DNA of 64,000 nt from Tieghemostelium lacteum (lineage: Eukaryota > Evosea > Eumycetozoa > Dictyosteliales > Raperosteliaceae), in the NCBI GenBank assembly GCA_001606155.1, contig LODT01000001.1:1178001-1242000 (forward strand), given 5' to 3'. The notes beneath the pieces are model-generated. The model was not told where the DNA came from. It did not search any database and worked only from the letters and a program-made list of their open reading frames with translations. Position numbers and translations under genes: made by a program. The stretch's first letter is position 1; every line of letters starts with the position of its first letter. This document shows positions 10,001 to 23,207 of this stretch, piece by piece.

Positions 10001-12811
10001 TGACCTTGACTGACATAGAAATAGTGGCAATTGTATACAAATGATGATCTACTGACTGTAAAGTTACTGTTGGTTGCATATATAGGGTAGTAAGTTGACA
10101 AGAAGTTATCGAAAGCGGTGATAGTGTCAAAGTACATATCAGTGCAGTTATCGAGGATAATGAGATTTGCAACCAGAACTTGATGGAAATTCACATTTTC
10201 TACTGTTATATTTTCAGTGTTTTGGAATCGGAAAGCACCGATATTGAATGAGTTTCCAAAGGTGAGATTACTCATTATAGAAGGCTGCATAGTGTCCAGT
10301 AAGAGAAATGCTAATGTACCAGTTTGGTAAACTGTACTATTGATAAAGTTACTATTGGAAATTGCCAATTTACAATGGAATAAGTCCATAAAAGGGTTGG
10401 CACCCGACTCAAAATTCAATTGATCGATAGTGAAGGTACTACTCTGTCCAGTGACCACATAGTCAATACCAAGCTTTGTTTGTGAGATGTTTACATTGGT
10501 CAAAATGATCTTTGACTCTTGACTTGTCATTAAAGGTGCTGTTACATTTGATATAGTGAGACCATCAAAAGAAGCTTCAGTTACACTATTGAATATAAAA
10601 TAAGGCAATGAATTGGTAGTATAGTTCTTTAGAGTTAGATTGCTTATTGTTATATACACAACATCAATAAACAACATGAATGCTTGATCTCTAATAGTTC
10701 CACCAAATATAGTGACATTGGTCATGTTTACTCTATAAGTTGAACCACAGAAAAAGTAGGTAAATCTACAATTCTCCATAACGGTATTTGAGATTTGAAA
10801 GCTTATTCCACTTGAGTACTGCTCTTCAATTGGTCCTGAGAGTCCATTTGCATAGCAATTGTCGACTATAAAGGTATCATAGGAAGTTGTTGTACCAATC
10901 ATACTGACAACACCGTTATGGAAGATATTATTAGTTGCTGTGATATTACCTTTAAAGTATCTATTGGTTATGTATTCCCAGCCTATACCTAGATAGAAAT
11001 CAGAGTAATGAACTTCTGTGTAATTACCGCAATTGGCTATACAAGCTGGTGCACATCCATTGAAAAAGGTGTCATTGATATAAACCGTTGCATACTTATT
11101 TGCAAATATAGAACCTAGGTATTTATACAGATACAAATTATATGTATTGATACCAGCTGCATTCATACGGAAATTGGATAACTCGGAAACCAGTGCGAAT
11201 GCGTGTGTGACTGGTGCTGTTATATTCACATGATTGAGTACACACAAAGGTGAATCACATATAAATAGAATTTCAGAGAAATTACCTGATGTCATAAACA
11301 GTGTTTCTGAGTTATTTGAAAACAATGTTAAATTCTTTCCAATAGTTTCCACAAGGTATTGAGAGTATAGATTGTCATTATACAATATAAATGGATTCTC
11401 AAGTGATGTATTATCATTAATCAAATAGATACTATACCCATTTGTTAATGAATATAAACCTCTTTGTATAGTACAAAAAGGTTTCTCAATAGATCCATCA
11501 CCATTTATATTATCACCATAAACATCTGAAACATAAATATCATGATCTAGATATTAAAAAAATTTGAAGTTAGTAACATTACTCTATTCCTATCCATAAT
11601 TACAATTATTCAGCATACTTGTAAGGTTTTCAGGTGAAGGTACTATTTGGACATAATCAATTACATAAAATAGTGAAGTTTCATGTGGATCTACTACAAT
11701 ATACTTGAAAGACAATGTATGGTTAAGTCCATCTGCAAATGGTGTCACATCATATGTGAATTGTTGATATGTTAAATTATGGTAATTTAAAAATGTTGAA
11801 TTGGAAAGTATACCAATCTCGTGTCCATCTATATATATAATCATGTAATTCTCTACGTATTTTGGTTCTCCTGATGATGAGTCTTTTGATGATGATGAGT
11901 CCTTTGATGATGAGTCCTTTGATGATGATGATGAGTCTTTTGATGATGATGAGCCTTTTGATGATGATCCAGTTGTTTTTGAATCACTTGATTTACTATT
12001 GGTGTATTCTTGAATGTAATGGAATGGACTTTTACCAGTTGTTTGTGAGCCAGATGAGTAGGAAGAGGATGAATTGGATGAACCAGTGCCAGTAAAACTA
12101 TCAAGTGATGTTGGATTGGAGGTAAATACACCTGTTTGGGGGTCAGATGTTCTACCTGTGCCTGTACCTGATGAGGTACCAGTTGAAGAATCCTGACCTG
12201 TGATAAACGGTGACCCACTACTAGAGATACCTGTAACTGTACCTGCTGTTGGTGATGATGAAGTTAAATCACTTGATATACTAGTTCCTGTAGTTTTTGA
12301 GCCACCTGAGTAACTACTTCCTGTAAAATCAATACTATTGCTATCACCAGTTGTGAAATTTCCACTTGTTGAACTTGTGAATTCTCCACCACTTGTAGCT
12401 CCGGTGCTACTACCACTACCACTACTCTCACTTGTGCTACTACTGCTACTGATATCAAAACTATCATTCAGCAGAATAGTGTATCTAAATTGAAGTGTGA
12501 GTTTTTGAAAAACTTTTCCAACTTGTGGGTTTGAAAAGTTTGGAAATTGAATAGGTTGGCTTGACAAATCAGTTTTTGTAGAGGTGAATATTGCAACACC
12601 CACACCTTCATATGCTATAATTTCGTATGGACCCATTATATGTGATTGCACCAAATGTGTAATGACATGACTGCTATTATCATTCCATCCACCGTCTACA
12701 AAATACTCAAACCCACCATTAATCAGTGATGGAAAATAATCTGGTGTGAGAATTCCAGTGCATTTGGGTTTAGTTGGTGTCAGTTTATTGTCATCTGGAA
12801 TACTACTACTA

Positions 12812-12845
<34 letters not shown>

Positions 12846-13011
12846 CCCTTATATCATTTATAGCATCAATGAAAACATCGTCATGTCTGTAATTATTGAT
12901 TGAATGTGTTTGTATGCTACCGAAACCAGTAGCATACACTATATTATTATTTGTACATTGAATTGATAGTAATACAACTATTACAATTATATAATATATA
13001 AAATTGTTCAT
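7030..13011 (-). CDS. Giant surface protein: lectin-like, beta-helix, GCC, multi-TM
   Basis: Exons 11604-13011 and 7030-11546 join in phase across a 57-bp GTAATT...TAG intron (codon TAT) and give 1,974 residues. Residues 1 to about 23 are a signal peptide (MNNFIYYIIVIVVLLSIQC). Residues about 70-465 are an extracellular domain beginning NGGFEYFVDGGW and ending FYVIDYVQIVPS, interrupted by a long Ser/Thr/Gly insert. After the junction comes a GDGSIEKPFCTIQRGL-type motif that opens a parallel beta-helix of about 1,000 residues with many NxS/T sites. A Cys-rich GCC2/GCC3-like module follows (CLPGTYGYDGLTCMDC, later GLLCSQCEPGY). The last ~345 residues hold 8-9 hydrophobic helices. The fold order fits a plasma-membrane adhesion or receptor protein; ligand and function are unknown. 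The start chosen is the ATG just before the signal peptide; an upstream in-frame GTG is ignored. Confidence 0.82.
11873..11967. repeat. Ser-coding GATGAT/GATGAG microsatellite
   Basis: A run of imperfect GATGATGAGTCCTTT units on the plus strand encodes a Ser/Lys/Asp repeat (SSSKDSSS type) in exon 1 of the giant membrane protein. It lies within the low-complexity insert of the extracellular domain and probably varies in length between strains. A second Ser run is coded by a (TAC)n tract near 12803-12845. Confidence 0.6.
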
Positions 13012-14155
13012 TATTATATTTCCAATTTCCACTTTACTTATTGACCATTAAAATTAATTAATGTTATCAACAATGGAATTTTCTTGAGTATCGCAAGAAC
13101 TATTGGAAATTAAACTTGAGGAAGGGAGAGGAAAAAAAAACAATGTTTTCTTGATTTTTTTTTTTCAAAAATCTCTCTTCCACAGGACCATCGAAGCCCT
13201 TTTAAATTTCAGTTTTTAAAAATTATTTTTATTTTTCGGTTATCATCTCTAATTTAGAAACTCTTGAGTTCACCTGTGTGAAATGATATAACAATTAATT
13301 AATTACTAAACATGTAAAATGTTGAAATATTTACAAAGTCTGACCATTTGAATTGTGAAGCTGTACACATGTTATTTTTCACCAATTCAAATGACAATAT
13401 TGAAGATGCCAATACACATTCACATTAGATATTTTACTCTATTAGATGTCATTAATTATTGATAACAATAAAACCCCACACACCCCCTCTCACTCTCACT
13501 GACTCCTCACAAATATCCACCTTCCTCCATACACAATCACATATAAAAAAAAAACACTCTGATACTCACTACCTCTTCTTTTTTAATTTTTTTTTTCCTC
13601 TTCACCCCCCAAAGGTGGGGAGGGTGTTAAGTGTTTGTTGTTACTGATTGTACATTATATATAACAAATAAAACAATTAAATTTTTTAAAAAACACACAC
13701 GCTACCCACAATAGATAAAAGTTTGATTTCCATCGATTTTATCCCCCATTTGAGATGTTGATATTTTTTTTATATTTATATATACAATAACATATAAAAA
13801 TAACTATATAAAGTTAAACAACCATCATATTTAATTTTTTGCTTTATTTTTTTTTTATCTCAAATTCTAAAAAACAGTTAGGATATTTTTAAATTGTAAT
13901 AAATTTTTTTGAATTTTTTTTTTTTAGATAACAGAAGAAAGAGGAACCTTGAAAAATTTTATTTTGGTATCATATGATTATTTAGTGTAATCATAATAGA
14001 AAAAAAAAAACATCAATCAAATTATCTCCATTCTGTTTCATCCTTTGTACCATATGAAATAAAACAGATTTGTAATAGTAGTAAACGTTTATAATAATAT
14101 TATATAAATATATAAATATATACAGAATTTATTTAAAGAGGTTGGCAAATAAAAA
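13012..14155. other. Divergent intergenic region
   Basis: This 1.1-kb spacer separates the minus-strand giant membrane-protein gene from the plus-strand DOCK gene, so both promoters should lie here. It contains several long T/A-runs, a pyrimidine-rich C tract at 13471-13515 and a short CCCC/GGGG inverted segment near 13605-13622. No gene or RNA is supported. Confidence 0.5.
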
Positions 14156-17100
14156 ATGATGGATATAACATTAGAAGAAAAAGTAGTATCATCTAATAAT
14201 ACAAGCACCAATACCAACAATAATAATAGTACAGAAATTCCTCAGGATATAAAAGCACCAGAAATTACAGTTGAAAATAATAGTAATAATGAACAAACAC
14301 AACCTATAATTATAAGTGTAGAAGTAGATAAATCTAATGAACCACAAAAAAGTGAACTTAACCATATGATGACATTGACACCACCTACAACTCCAAATGT
14401 CAATGGAACTGCTGGAAATATAGATCCGCCATCTCCGATGGTATCAGAGAATTTATTAGAGAAATTAGGTGCATCTAGCCAAACTTCAACAACAGAGGGA
14501 TTACAAAAATCAATTAATAGAAATAATAGTAGAGAGGTAAATGCCAATAGATCAAGCGGTGGATTAGATCAACATAAATATAAAACCTATTTTAAATCTA
14601 AAGCATCGTCTCATCATGCTCGTGATGATCCTTTAAATACTGATCTAATTCAATTCCCAAAAGATGATTTATCTATAAACAAAACCAATCAAATTCACAG
14701 AACTTTACAACAAAATTTCAATGTATGTAATCTTAAAAAAAAAATTTTGTAGATTTAGATCTAGATTTCTAATTATAGATCTATATATCTAAAAATAGAA
14801 TGAAACATTATCAGAATTAAATATACATGTAAAGAATTCAATTGAGAGTTTTTTAGCACCTAGAAAGTCAATTATTAGAAATTACTCAAAGTATAGAAAA
14901 GACGATAAACCTCAGTTTGAACAGGATAAATATGAAAGTGATATTATAGCAAAAGAGAAAGAGAGAGCAAAAGAACAGGAACAACAGGGATCCTCTCCAA
15001 AGATTCCAATGATGAAACAGAAATCTGGAATGTTTGGATCGTCATCAGCAGGTGAAGACCATTTAATGTTAGAGGATAACGATGAATTACATAATGAATA
15101 TCTGCAAGGTTACAATGGTGACACTGACCAGCTTAATCAGGAACAGAGAAAAAAGGGGAGATTGGGTTTGTTCAAGTACTACAAACCAGATTACAATTGG
15201 GGTTCTGGAACTGAGGTTTCACTATGTAACAGAACACCAGTGGAAATGTGGCAAAAACGAATGCATACCAATGTGTTGGTAGAGTTCAAGGGTTTGGGGT
15301 TCCTGTTAGGTGAACATGAGCCATTCTTTTGCTCCATGTTCTTGTATGACAGTTTGAACAAGTGTCGTATTTCAGAGACTTTTCACTTTGATTTCAATAC
15401 GGAGATTTTGAAATCACTTATATACACTAATGGAAGTAGTTCAGGATCAAAGAGTAATCTAAGTTCAACACTCAACAAGAATGATGAGGAAGTTGACCAG
15501 TACACTCAGGCCAAGCATGTCATATTGTCTCTGCCTCAGAAACAGGATAAAGACATTTGGATGGTTATTAAGGTTAATAAGATTATGCAAGGTAATCCTG
15601 AACAGGCTCGTGAACCATACATGAAACTAGACGAGAAAGAGACTACTAAAGTCAAGAACAAGATCTCTGGTGTCATTAAAGACATTGGCAAGAGACTAGG
15701 TAAATATTCCCAACCATTTTGTGTCACTGCTATACAGCTGACTAATGAAAGTGGTCAGGTTAGATCTTCGACACCTGAGCGATGTGATCTCTATAAAGCC
15801 ATTCCAAAGGATATATCAGACCTCCCCGATCTCATCGAGTCACTTAAAGAACCCTCCAAAAAGAAGAAATTAAAGACTTTGCTAGGTACTATGACTATCA
15901 ATATTTTCAAACCTGATAATGATCTTCCAAATTTCTTGCAGCGTTTGGACCCATCGTATGACTTTGTCAAGGCTTCTGAACCTTTTAACAACTTCCCACA
16001 ACCATCTCAACCAACTCCAATGGCATCCACTGGAAATCTTGCCTCAATGGTACCTACCATTACCGTTCATGGTTCTGATGGTACATCTACAACTCCACCA
16101 ACCCCATCATCCCCTGGACAAATCCAAAGATCACAAACTAGTCTGATATCACCAGTCCAGAGTCTCAATCGTGTCGCATCTTCTATAGGAGGTATCCAAA
16201 CTCAAGGTCAAGTCATTCAAGTTATCAGAGAAATTCAATGTTTTTCAAAGAACCCTGAACTCCATCCACATCATCAGTTGCTAAACAATCTCTATATCTA
16301 CCCTGAAACCGTTAACCTCAACAAAGCACATGGTAGAAACATTTGTATCAAAGTTGAAATTAGAGATAATGACCTGATTTCAATGAATGGTCCATTGAAG
16401 TACATCTATGGAAAATCAAGTAACCAAAGATTCACCAATAATTACTACACAGAGACACACTACCACAACAAGACTCCAGATTTTATAGACGAAATTAAAA
16501 TCAAATTACCAGTGAAACTCAATCAAAATCTTCATTTACTTTTTACCTTTTATCATGTGATATGTAAGGTGAAAAAAGGTGTTGAAGAGGTCGAGAATCT
16601 CATTGGATTTGCTGTACTTCCTCTATACAGAGACGAGAACTTTGTGGGCAATGGTCAACATCAATTACCATTATGCATAGGTACACCTAAAGACAAGTAT
16701 CTGTCGAATAGTGATGACTATCAGTTACTTGAAAATGGTAAAAATGTCTTCAAATTGGATCTTAAATTTAACAGTACTTTATATCCACAGAATCGTCTCA
16801 TTAATCAGTTCTTGTTGAAATCACAAAATGACTACACTGTAGATAAAGAACTCATTCAGATTCTCAATGATTTCAATATGATTGATCCATTAGAAGCCAT
16901 TAAATTCTTACCTGTGATAATGAATCAACTCATCTATGTAATATGTTCACCAACTAGAGATCCATTGGTTGGTTGTTTTGCCATTAAATCTCTATTTATT
17001 CTATTGACAAAGTTTGTATTTTACTTAAGATTTCAATATTTAAATTTAAATAACAAAATTGTGAATATTAACATTTAATTCAAAATTTATAGAATACAAG

Positions 17101-20100
17101 ATTATCTACAAGATCCAAATATACGTGTACCTTTGTTAGTACAATATATTCAATATGTATTTGATAATTTAAAGGAAGCTAAAACACCAGTTTACTCTGC
17201 ATTATGTACTAGATTTGTACATTTCCTCATGAGAAGAAGAGATACTACCCATGATCTATCAACAGTATCTATATCATCTATATTCTCATTTACATGGTTT
17301 ATAAATGATTTGATTGTAAAGTCATTGTCATTGTATCAATTGGAAGGTAACAGTGTTTCTAGTAACGGTGCTTCAGTACAAGTTAGTAATGGTTCTTCTA
17401 CAGATTCAGCATCGACTACACCTAATGGTTCTACAGAAGACTCTGAATCTGAGTTTATTAGATATCTTCAAAAGATTATTACATTTAATATTCATTTGAT
17501 TCATAATGCCATTTCCAACAGCACACAAGAATCTAAATTGGCATCAGAGGCCAATAATAATCTTGCACTGTTTATTAGAGATCTCTTTGCAGTTTATGAT
17601 AAAGGCGCTATTATTGATTTGGTATTCACCTATATCAATGATATCAATACTGCCATTAGTAAAGATCATGCCAATAGTACCACACTGATCTTTTATAAAT
17701 TTGATTTCCTGCGTATCATTACTGATTATGAACATTACATTAACTTGAATATTCCAATTCCATATTCAGTTCATCATATTCAGAATCTCAGTTTAAAGAT
17801 CTCAGATAGTCATCCAATATCTGGTGTCTTCCAAAAAGAGGTACTTGAGATTCTGTTCAATCCTACCTATTCTGTTGAAGTCAGAACTGTTGCATTCAAC
17901 GCTCTCAATACTCTACTTACCAAACATGAATATGATATGCGTTACCAAGAACAAGCCAAAAAGGAGAGAATCGCCGGTATCTATTTCCAATTGGTTTTGG
18001 AGATTATTGATCATTTTGAAAAGTTCTCATCATGGACTACTAGAGCTGACTTGATTGAACGTAGACTCTTTTGCAGTTGTGTATTATATGTGCTCAAGAA
18101 TATCTCAAGATCACTACTGAAACAGTGGATTCAAAAAGAGATTCCACAGAGAATTAATGTGTTCTTTGAAGTCATTGAAGTTCTTATTAATGTATTTGAG
18201 TATCAACCTGCTAGCTCACAGTTATCTGGTAACCCATTGAATAGACTCATTCCAAATATTCCAAATATACCAACAGTTGTAACATCATCTCAAATGTCAC
18301 AGTCTACACCTGTTGAAGGTATTCACAGTTCACTCAACAATCTCACTAATATCTTTACATCATCGGCTCCAACACCTCCACCAATGTTCATAGGACACAG
18401 TGGAAAATTGAGTAAAGATTTGTTCTCTCAAAAGAAACATAAGCAATCTGACAGCTTAATATCACCTCTTAAAGACATGATATCACGAACCGCTTCCAAC
18501 TCACAATTGGCCGTAGACCCACAAGTTTTACAAAACATTCAAAATGCCACTCAAAACGGTGGTGGCAGTGGTAGCACCACACCTTCAAGTCCCTCTATAG
18601 TCATTAACAGTGGCAGCAACAACAGCAGTGAGAACTCGTCACCTACTATTGCTGGAAGTACCCTAGCATCACACTTATCAGTTGCCGAACAAAACCGAAA
18701 CAAATCACCATCTATAAGCAGACCTACTCCAACCAGTAGAGGTAACATGAATGAATCTACGCTCTGTACAGAATCACAATTGATTGTATTGGATTTCCTA
18801 GAACTCTTTATAAAGACACAATACACAAGTCTTGTTGAACCAGGGTCACCGGTGATGGATAAGCTCTTTGGTCTCTTTATACTTCTCCTAAAGAAACGTC
18901 AATCTAACCGTATGACTCACTGTCTATTTGCAAGTCTACGATCATTTGTCTTCAAATTCCGAAACTATTTCTTCAAGATTACCAATAACTATTGTGGAAA
19001 CATTTGCTATGAGATTCTACGTTATTGTAATTTCCCATCAAAGGAAATTCGTGAAGTTGCCACCGCCCTTTTGTACAGTATGATTAGAATCAATTCACAG
19101 GATGTCGGTAACTTTGGACGTATGAAGATTCAAGCCACTATATCTCTAAGTAATCTGGCTAAATCCAATGTCTTTGGAAACGATTTCAAGAACCTTGAGA
19201 GATCGTTTAGAGCACTCTCCAAGTACTCAACAGAGGAGGCTAAACCAGAGAGCACTGATAACTCTATTATACCCATTAAGATTCAATCTGAAAACCAACC
19301 TGAAACCAACCTGAAATACAAGGAGAACTTTGCTCAACAAATTCACAAAATGTCCAACAAACTCAGTAAAATCATTAGAGACACTGTCAGAGCTAATATA
19401 CTGAAAGCCAATTCCGATCCAGAGACTATTCATGAATTGTACAGTGAGATTGCATCTGGATACTCTGATACACCTATCATTCGTATAGACTGGCTAAAGT
19501 TACTCTCCAACACACATATTGGCGAAGAGAATTACTTTGAATCTGCAATTTGTATGGTTAGAATCGCCTTGTTGGTCTATGCATACTTGGAGCAACACAA
19601 CTTGTTGCCTTGTAAATTGGATCTCTCACTTATTCAATTGTTCTGTCCAGGTCTTGCTGAGGTTGTGGTGGAGGAAGATGAAGGTGTTTGCACATCACCT
19701 ATATTCTCTGTAAAAGGTTTGACCGAATCCATATACTTTGCCATCAACCAGCTACGTGTTGGTGACTTTTTTGAATACTCTATTCTCTTGTATAAACTGT
19801 TGATTCCTCTGTACGAGAAACTTCGTGACTTCACCTCACTTTCTGAATGTCACAAACAAATTCACAAATTGTACAAGGAAATCATTAGATCCAATGAAAA
19901 CAAATCTAGAATGCTTGGTAGATACTACAGAGTTGGTTTCTATGGTTTGAAATTTGATGAACTTAATGGAAAGGAGTTCATCTATAAGGAGCCTAAGTTA
20001 ACCCATCTCTTTGCTCTATCGGATCGTCTAAAGACATTTTATAGCAAGAAGTTTGGTGAACCTGTAACTATATTCCCTGACAGTGGAAAAGTTGATTTGC

Positions 20101-21008
20101 AAGCTCTAGACCAAGACAAGTTGTGTCTGCAAATAACCTCACTGAAACCATACTTTGAAGCTTCGGAGATGGAGTTTAGACCAGAGTATTTCGAAAGACA
20201 TACTCTTCTCAAGAGATTTGTATATATCACACCATTTACACTAAGTGGCACTGGACAGGGTTCTATTACTGACCAGTTCCATAGAAAGACTATACTGTCC
20301 ATTGAACACACTGCTCCTAATATGTTAAAGAGATATCCAGTTGTTGGTAGATCTGAAATTGAGATATCTCCAATTGAGAACTCGATAGAGACTATTGAGA
20401 TTAGAAACAATCAATTGACTCTGGAGATTAGTCTTGTGCCACCAAATATCAAGACTCTACAAGGTGTTTTACAAGGTAGTGTGCTATTGCAAGTAAATGC
20501 AGGTGCAATTGAAATTTGTAGAGGTTTCTTGATGAATAGTAACAGAAAGAACTGGCCTCCTCATTTGGTAGATAAGTTAGCTGCTACTTGTAGAAAGTTC
20601 TTGAAACTTTGTGAACAGGCTTTAGAGATTAACAGAAATAATATATTGGTTATAAACTCATTCCACCAGGAATTGGAGTCTGGTTACAAGAAGTTGTATG
20701 CCAAAATGGCACGTTATATCAAGGGTGAAATCAATACTGAAGAAGATGAAAAATTACTTGATGAACAATTAAATTCTCAAAATAATCCAGATATGGCATC
20801 TTTTGATGACGATTCTGTAACTGATTTCTCATATGATGAGAGAACTGAGGATTCCAGTATCAAGGAACAAACCTCTATTTTAGATCACCTTTCTCATCTC
20901 ACTCCATCATTCCTCAAAGACCAGAAAAAGAAATCATCAAATTCTGGTTTCCTAACAATTAAAGAAGACAAAAAGAAAAATAGATCCAGTTCTGAATTTA
21001 TTAAATAA
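14156..21008 (+). CDS. DOCK-family Rho GEF, zizimin-like
   Basis: Three exons, 14156-14722, 14799-17011 and 17093-21008, match in phase (0, then 2) and give about 2,231 residues. The N-terminal ~200 residues are Asn/Ser/Thr-rich and disordered. A DHR-1 (C2-like, lipid-binding) domain lies near residues 680-825, beginning LLNNLYIYPETVNL and including the NICIKVEIRDND core. A long helical-repeat region follows, broken by Ser/Asn linkers. The C-terminal DHR-2 exchange domain spans roughly 1720-2140 (YFESAICMVRIALLVYAYLE ... YYRVGFYGLKFDELNGKEFIYKE ... LQGVLQGSVLLQVNAGAIEIC). DHR-2 exchanges GDP for GTP on Rac/Cdc42 GTPases. No SH3 domain is seen, which favours zizimin (DOCK-D like) over DOCK180; a PH domain is not obvious. 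Donor 2 is GTTTGT, weaker than usual, so that boundary is less certain. Confidence 0.9.
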
Positions 21009-21876
21009 TCCTAATAATACTTTAAAAAACAAAAATGAATATAAACAAAATCCTCAACCGAAATTGAAATTTCAAATAATATTATTATATTATATTATAT
21101 TATATATATTTTAAAATAACCAAAAGATTTTTATAGTAAAACATAAATTTAATTCAAAGTATTAGATTTTTAATTGAATACACTTTTATTTGATTTTAAT
21201 TAATTAAATTTAAATCTTTTAAATTAAAATAAAAAAGATTATTTTTAATTGGATCAATCCATTTTTTGGATATCATTCAGTCTATAGTAGTTTTGGGTGA
21301 ATTTTCATATCAAGGATTTAAAATCTTTAGATTTTTTAATTAATTAATTAATTAATAGAACTAGATTTCAGACGTGAATTGTAAAAACTACAATTCAAAA
21401 GTTGATTTCTATGAATTCTATATTTTAGAAAATTAATAGGCTATCAGGCTCAAAAGATATGATTTATTATTAATTATTTTTAAATGAAATTTCTAGTTGA
21501 GGCTGTGTCGTTATAAAAATATAACACCACACATTTTTTAAATATAATTTTTAAAAAACACACCAATTATTTTATATTTTTTAAGTAACACAATAAAATT
21601 TTTGTGTGTTTAAAGTTGTTTCATTGGATGATTTCAATCATCATCTAGATTGAAATACTTAGTGTCAACCCCTTGAGTTAGGGTTAGATAATACTATGTT
21701 CTAAGAATTATGATATAATGATTCTAATTCAACTCACACTTTATCTTTTACCAATCAATTTTTTAACGTCTGGAATTGAGCTTTTCTTTAAATACAGAGT
21801 GAAGAAAATGAATTTTATATTTTATTTTTTATATATTCTACTCTACTACTCTATATATTAAAATTTTTACAAAAAA
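21009..21876. other. Intergenic between the DOCK and FNIP genes
   Basis: This 868-bp AT-rich stretch contains short tandem repeats: (TATTA)n near 21079-21105 and (TTAA)n near 21336-21355. A less AT-rich patch at 21640-21790 may belong to the FNIP promoter. No open frame or RNA is supported. Confidence 0.5.
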
Positions 21877-22920
21877 ATGCAACAACAATTAATACCTACA
21901 AATAATCCCAATGTTTTTAGTAATATTGTATTATTTTTAAATATTTGTAATAAATTACAGGATGATAAATCCAAATTATATTTACTTTCACTTTGTAAAT
22001 CAACTTATTTATTTAAATGTAAAGTTGTATTTCAACAGTTTCCTTTTGATTTCTATTGTCACTCAATGTCTATGAATAGTAATATTCAATTGCCTCATAG
22101 ATTTAAATCAATTACAATCGATAAAGAATCACCATTTTTACTTAACATATTATCTTCATTTTCATTTAAATACATAAATTACAATATAAATATCCAAATT
22201 CCTGCTGGTATACTAATGGAACCTCTAAAGAAACTCACATTTGGGGAACTTTACAATCAACCCATTAACGAATTCACATTCCCAGAGACTGTTAAAGAAC
22301 TGATATTTGGTGATAGTTTTCAACAACCAATTTCCAGAAATCAATTACCAAAATCTCTAGTTATATTAGATTTGGGATATAATAATCATCAGTTACTAGA
22401 CTCTCTACCTCATGGATTAGAAGAAATTAAATTTGGTGAGATTTTTAATAGAAAGATAATGCCAGGTGAAATACCCACCACTGTAAAAAGACTAGTATTC
22501 GGATATGCCTTCAATCAACCACTAGATCCATTTACTCTACCTGCTAATATTGAATATATACAATTTGGTTATTCATTTAATCAGTATATTCAATATGGTT
22601 CACTGCCTAGTCATTTAAAAACTGTTATATTTGGACACAACTTCCAACAACCATTTAGTTCTAATAGTCTACCTAATACCCTTGAATATCTAGTTTTACC
22701 AAAAGAATACCAAAGCTTTAGTAATAATGTTTATCCACAATCTATAAAAGAGATACAATATGGCATCTCAAACCTAAATCAAAGTAATTTAAACCCTATT
22801 AAACCAACAATAATATATAATAACCAATCACATTTTCAATCAAATTATTCTATATATAAAAAATGGCTTCCTATCATTGTTGGCACTATGGCAATGTTCT
22901 CATATACATTATTTAAATAA
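21877..22920 (+). CDS. FNIP-repeat protein with C-terminal membrane anchor
   Basis: Intronless, 347 residues. An N-terminal F-box-like helical segment (residues about 12-60) precedes roughly seven FNIP repeats of 21-22 residues (about 105-300), recognisable by the (L/I)xFGxxFNQP(I/L)xxxxLPxxLxxL pattern, for example LVFGYAFNQPLDPFTLP. FNIP repeats are LRR-like solenoids greatly expanded in dictyostelids; many sit in F-box or kinase proteins and probably bind partner proteins. The last 21 residues are hydrophobic (WLPIIVGTMAMFSYTLFK) after a basic lead (KK), with no signal peptide, so the protein may be tail-anchored in ER, peroxisome or mitochondrial membrane. That is inference from hydrophobicity. 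Confidence 0.88.
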   Translation: MQQQLIPTNNPNVFSNIVLFLNICNKLQDDKSKLYLLSLCKSTYLFKCKVVFQQFPFDFYCHSMSMNSNIQLPHRFKSITIDKESPFLLNILSSFSFKYINYNINIQIPAGILMEPLKKLTFGELYNQPINEFTFPETVKELIFGDSFQQPISRNQLPKSLVILDLGYNNHQLLDSLPHGLEEIKFGEIFNRKIMPGEIPTTVKRLVFGYAFNQPLDPFTLPANIEYIQFGYSFNQYIQYGSLPSHLKTVIFGHNFQQPFSSNSLPNTLEYLVLPKEYQSFSNNVYPQSIKEIQYGISNLNQSNLNPIKPTIIYNNQSHFQSNYSIYKKWLPIIVGTMAMFSYTLFK

Positions 22921-23207
22921 AACAACTGTATAGATATTTCTATTAAAAAAAATTTTATATTTTATTGAATAAAATTAATTTTATGTGTTGTTCCAAATCT
23001 ATATTTAGATCTTACAATTTTAATATTTTAAATATGAAAATGATAATAATAATTTTACATAAATCACTCTAAACTATTTAATTAAATATATAAATTGGAA
23101 ATTTTTAGTAAAAATTACAACAAAAATCTGATTTCGAAATTCTATTGTGAACTGGAGTGAAATACGAACTATTCATTAAAAACAACTGATGACAATACAA
23201 CATTGAA

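Noticed and set aside
11590-11603. Reading the 480-residue frame and the downstream 1,464-residue frame as two separate genes
   Set aside because: The downstream frame has no ATG at its start, and a phase-matched GTAATT...TAG intron joins it to the upstream frame just before the stop.
13605-13622. CCCCCC ... GGGG inverted segment
   Set aside because: The pairing is only about four clean base pairs and lies in a low-complexity tract; no further structure.
13459-13647. 62-codon plus-strand frame in the divergent promoter region
   Set aside because: It follows a pyrimidine-rich C/T tract and is repetitive; it looks like low-complexity DNA, not protein.
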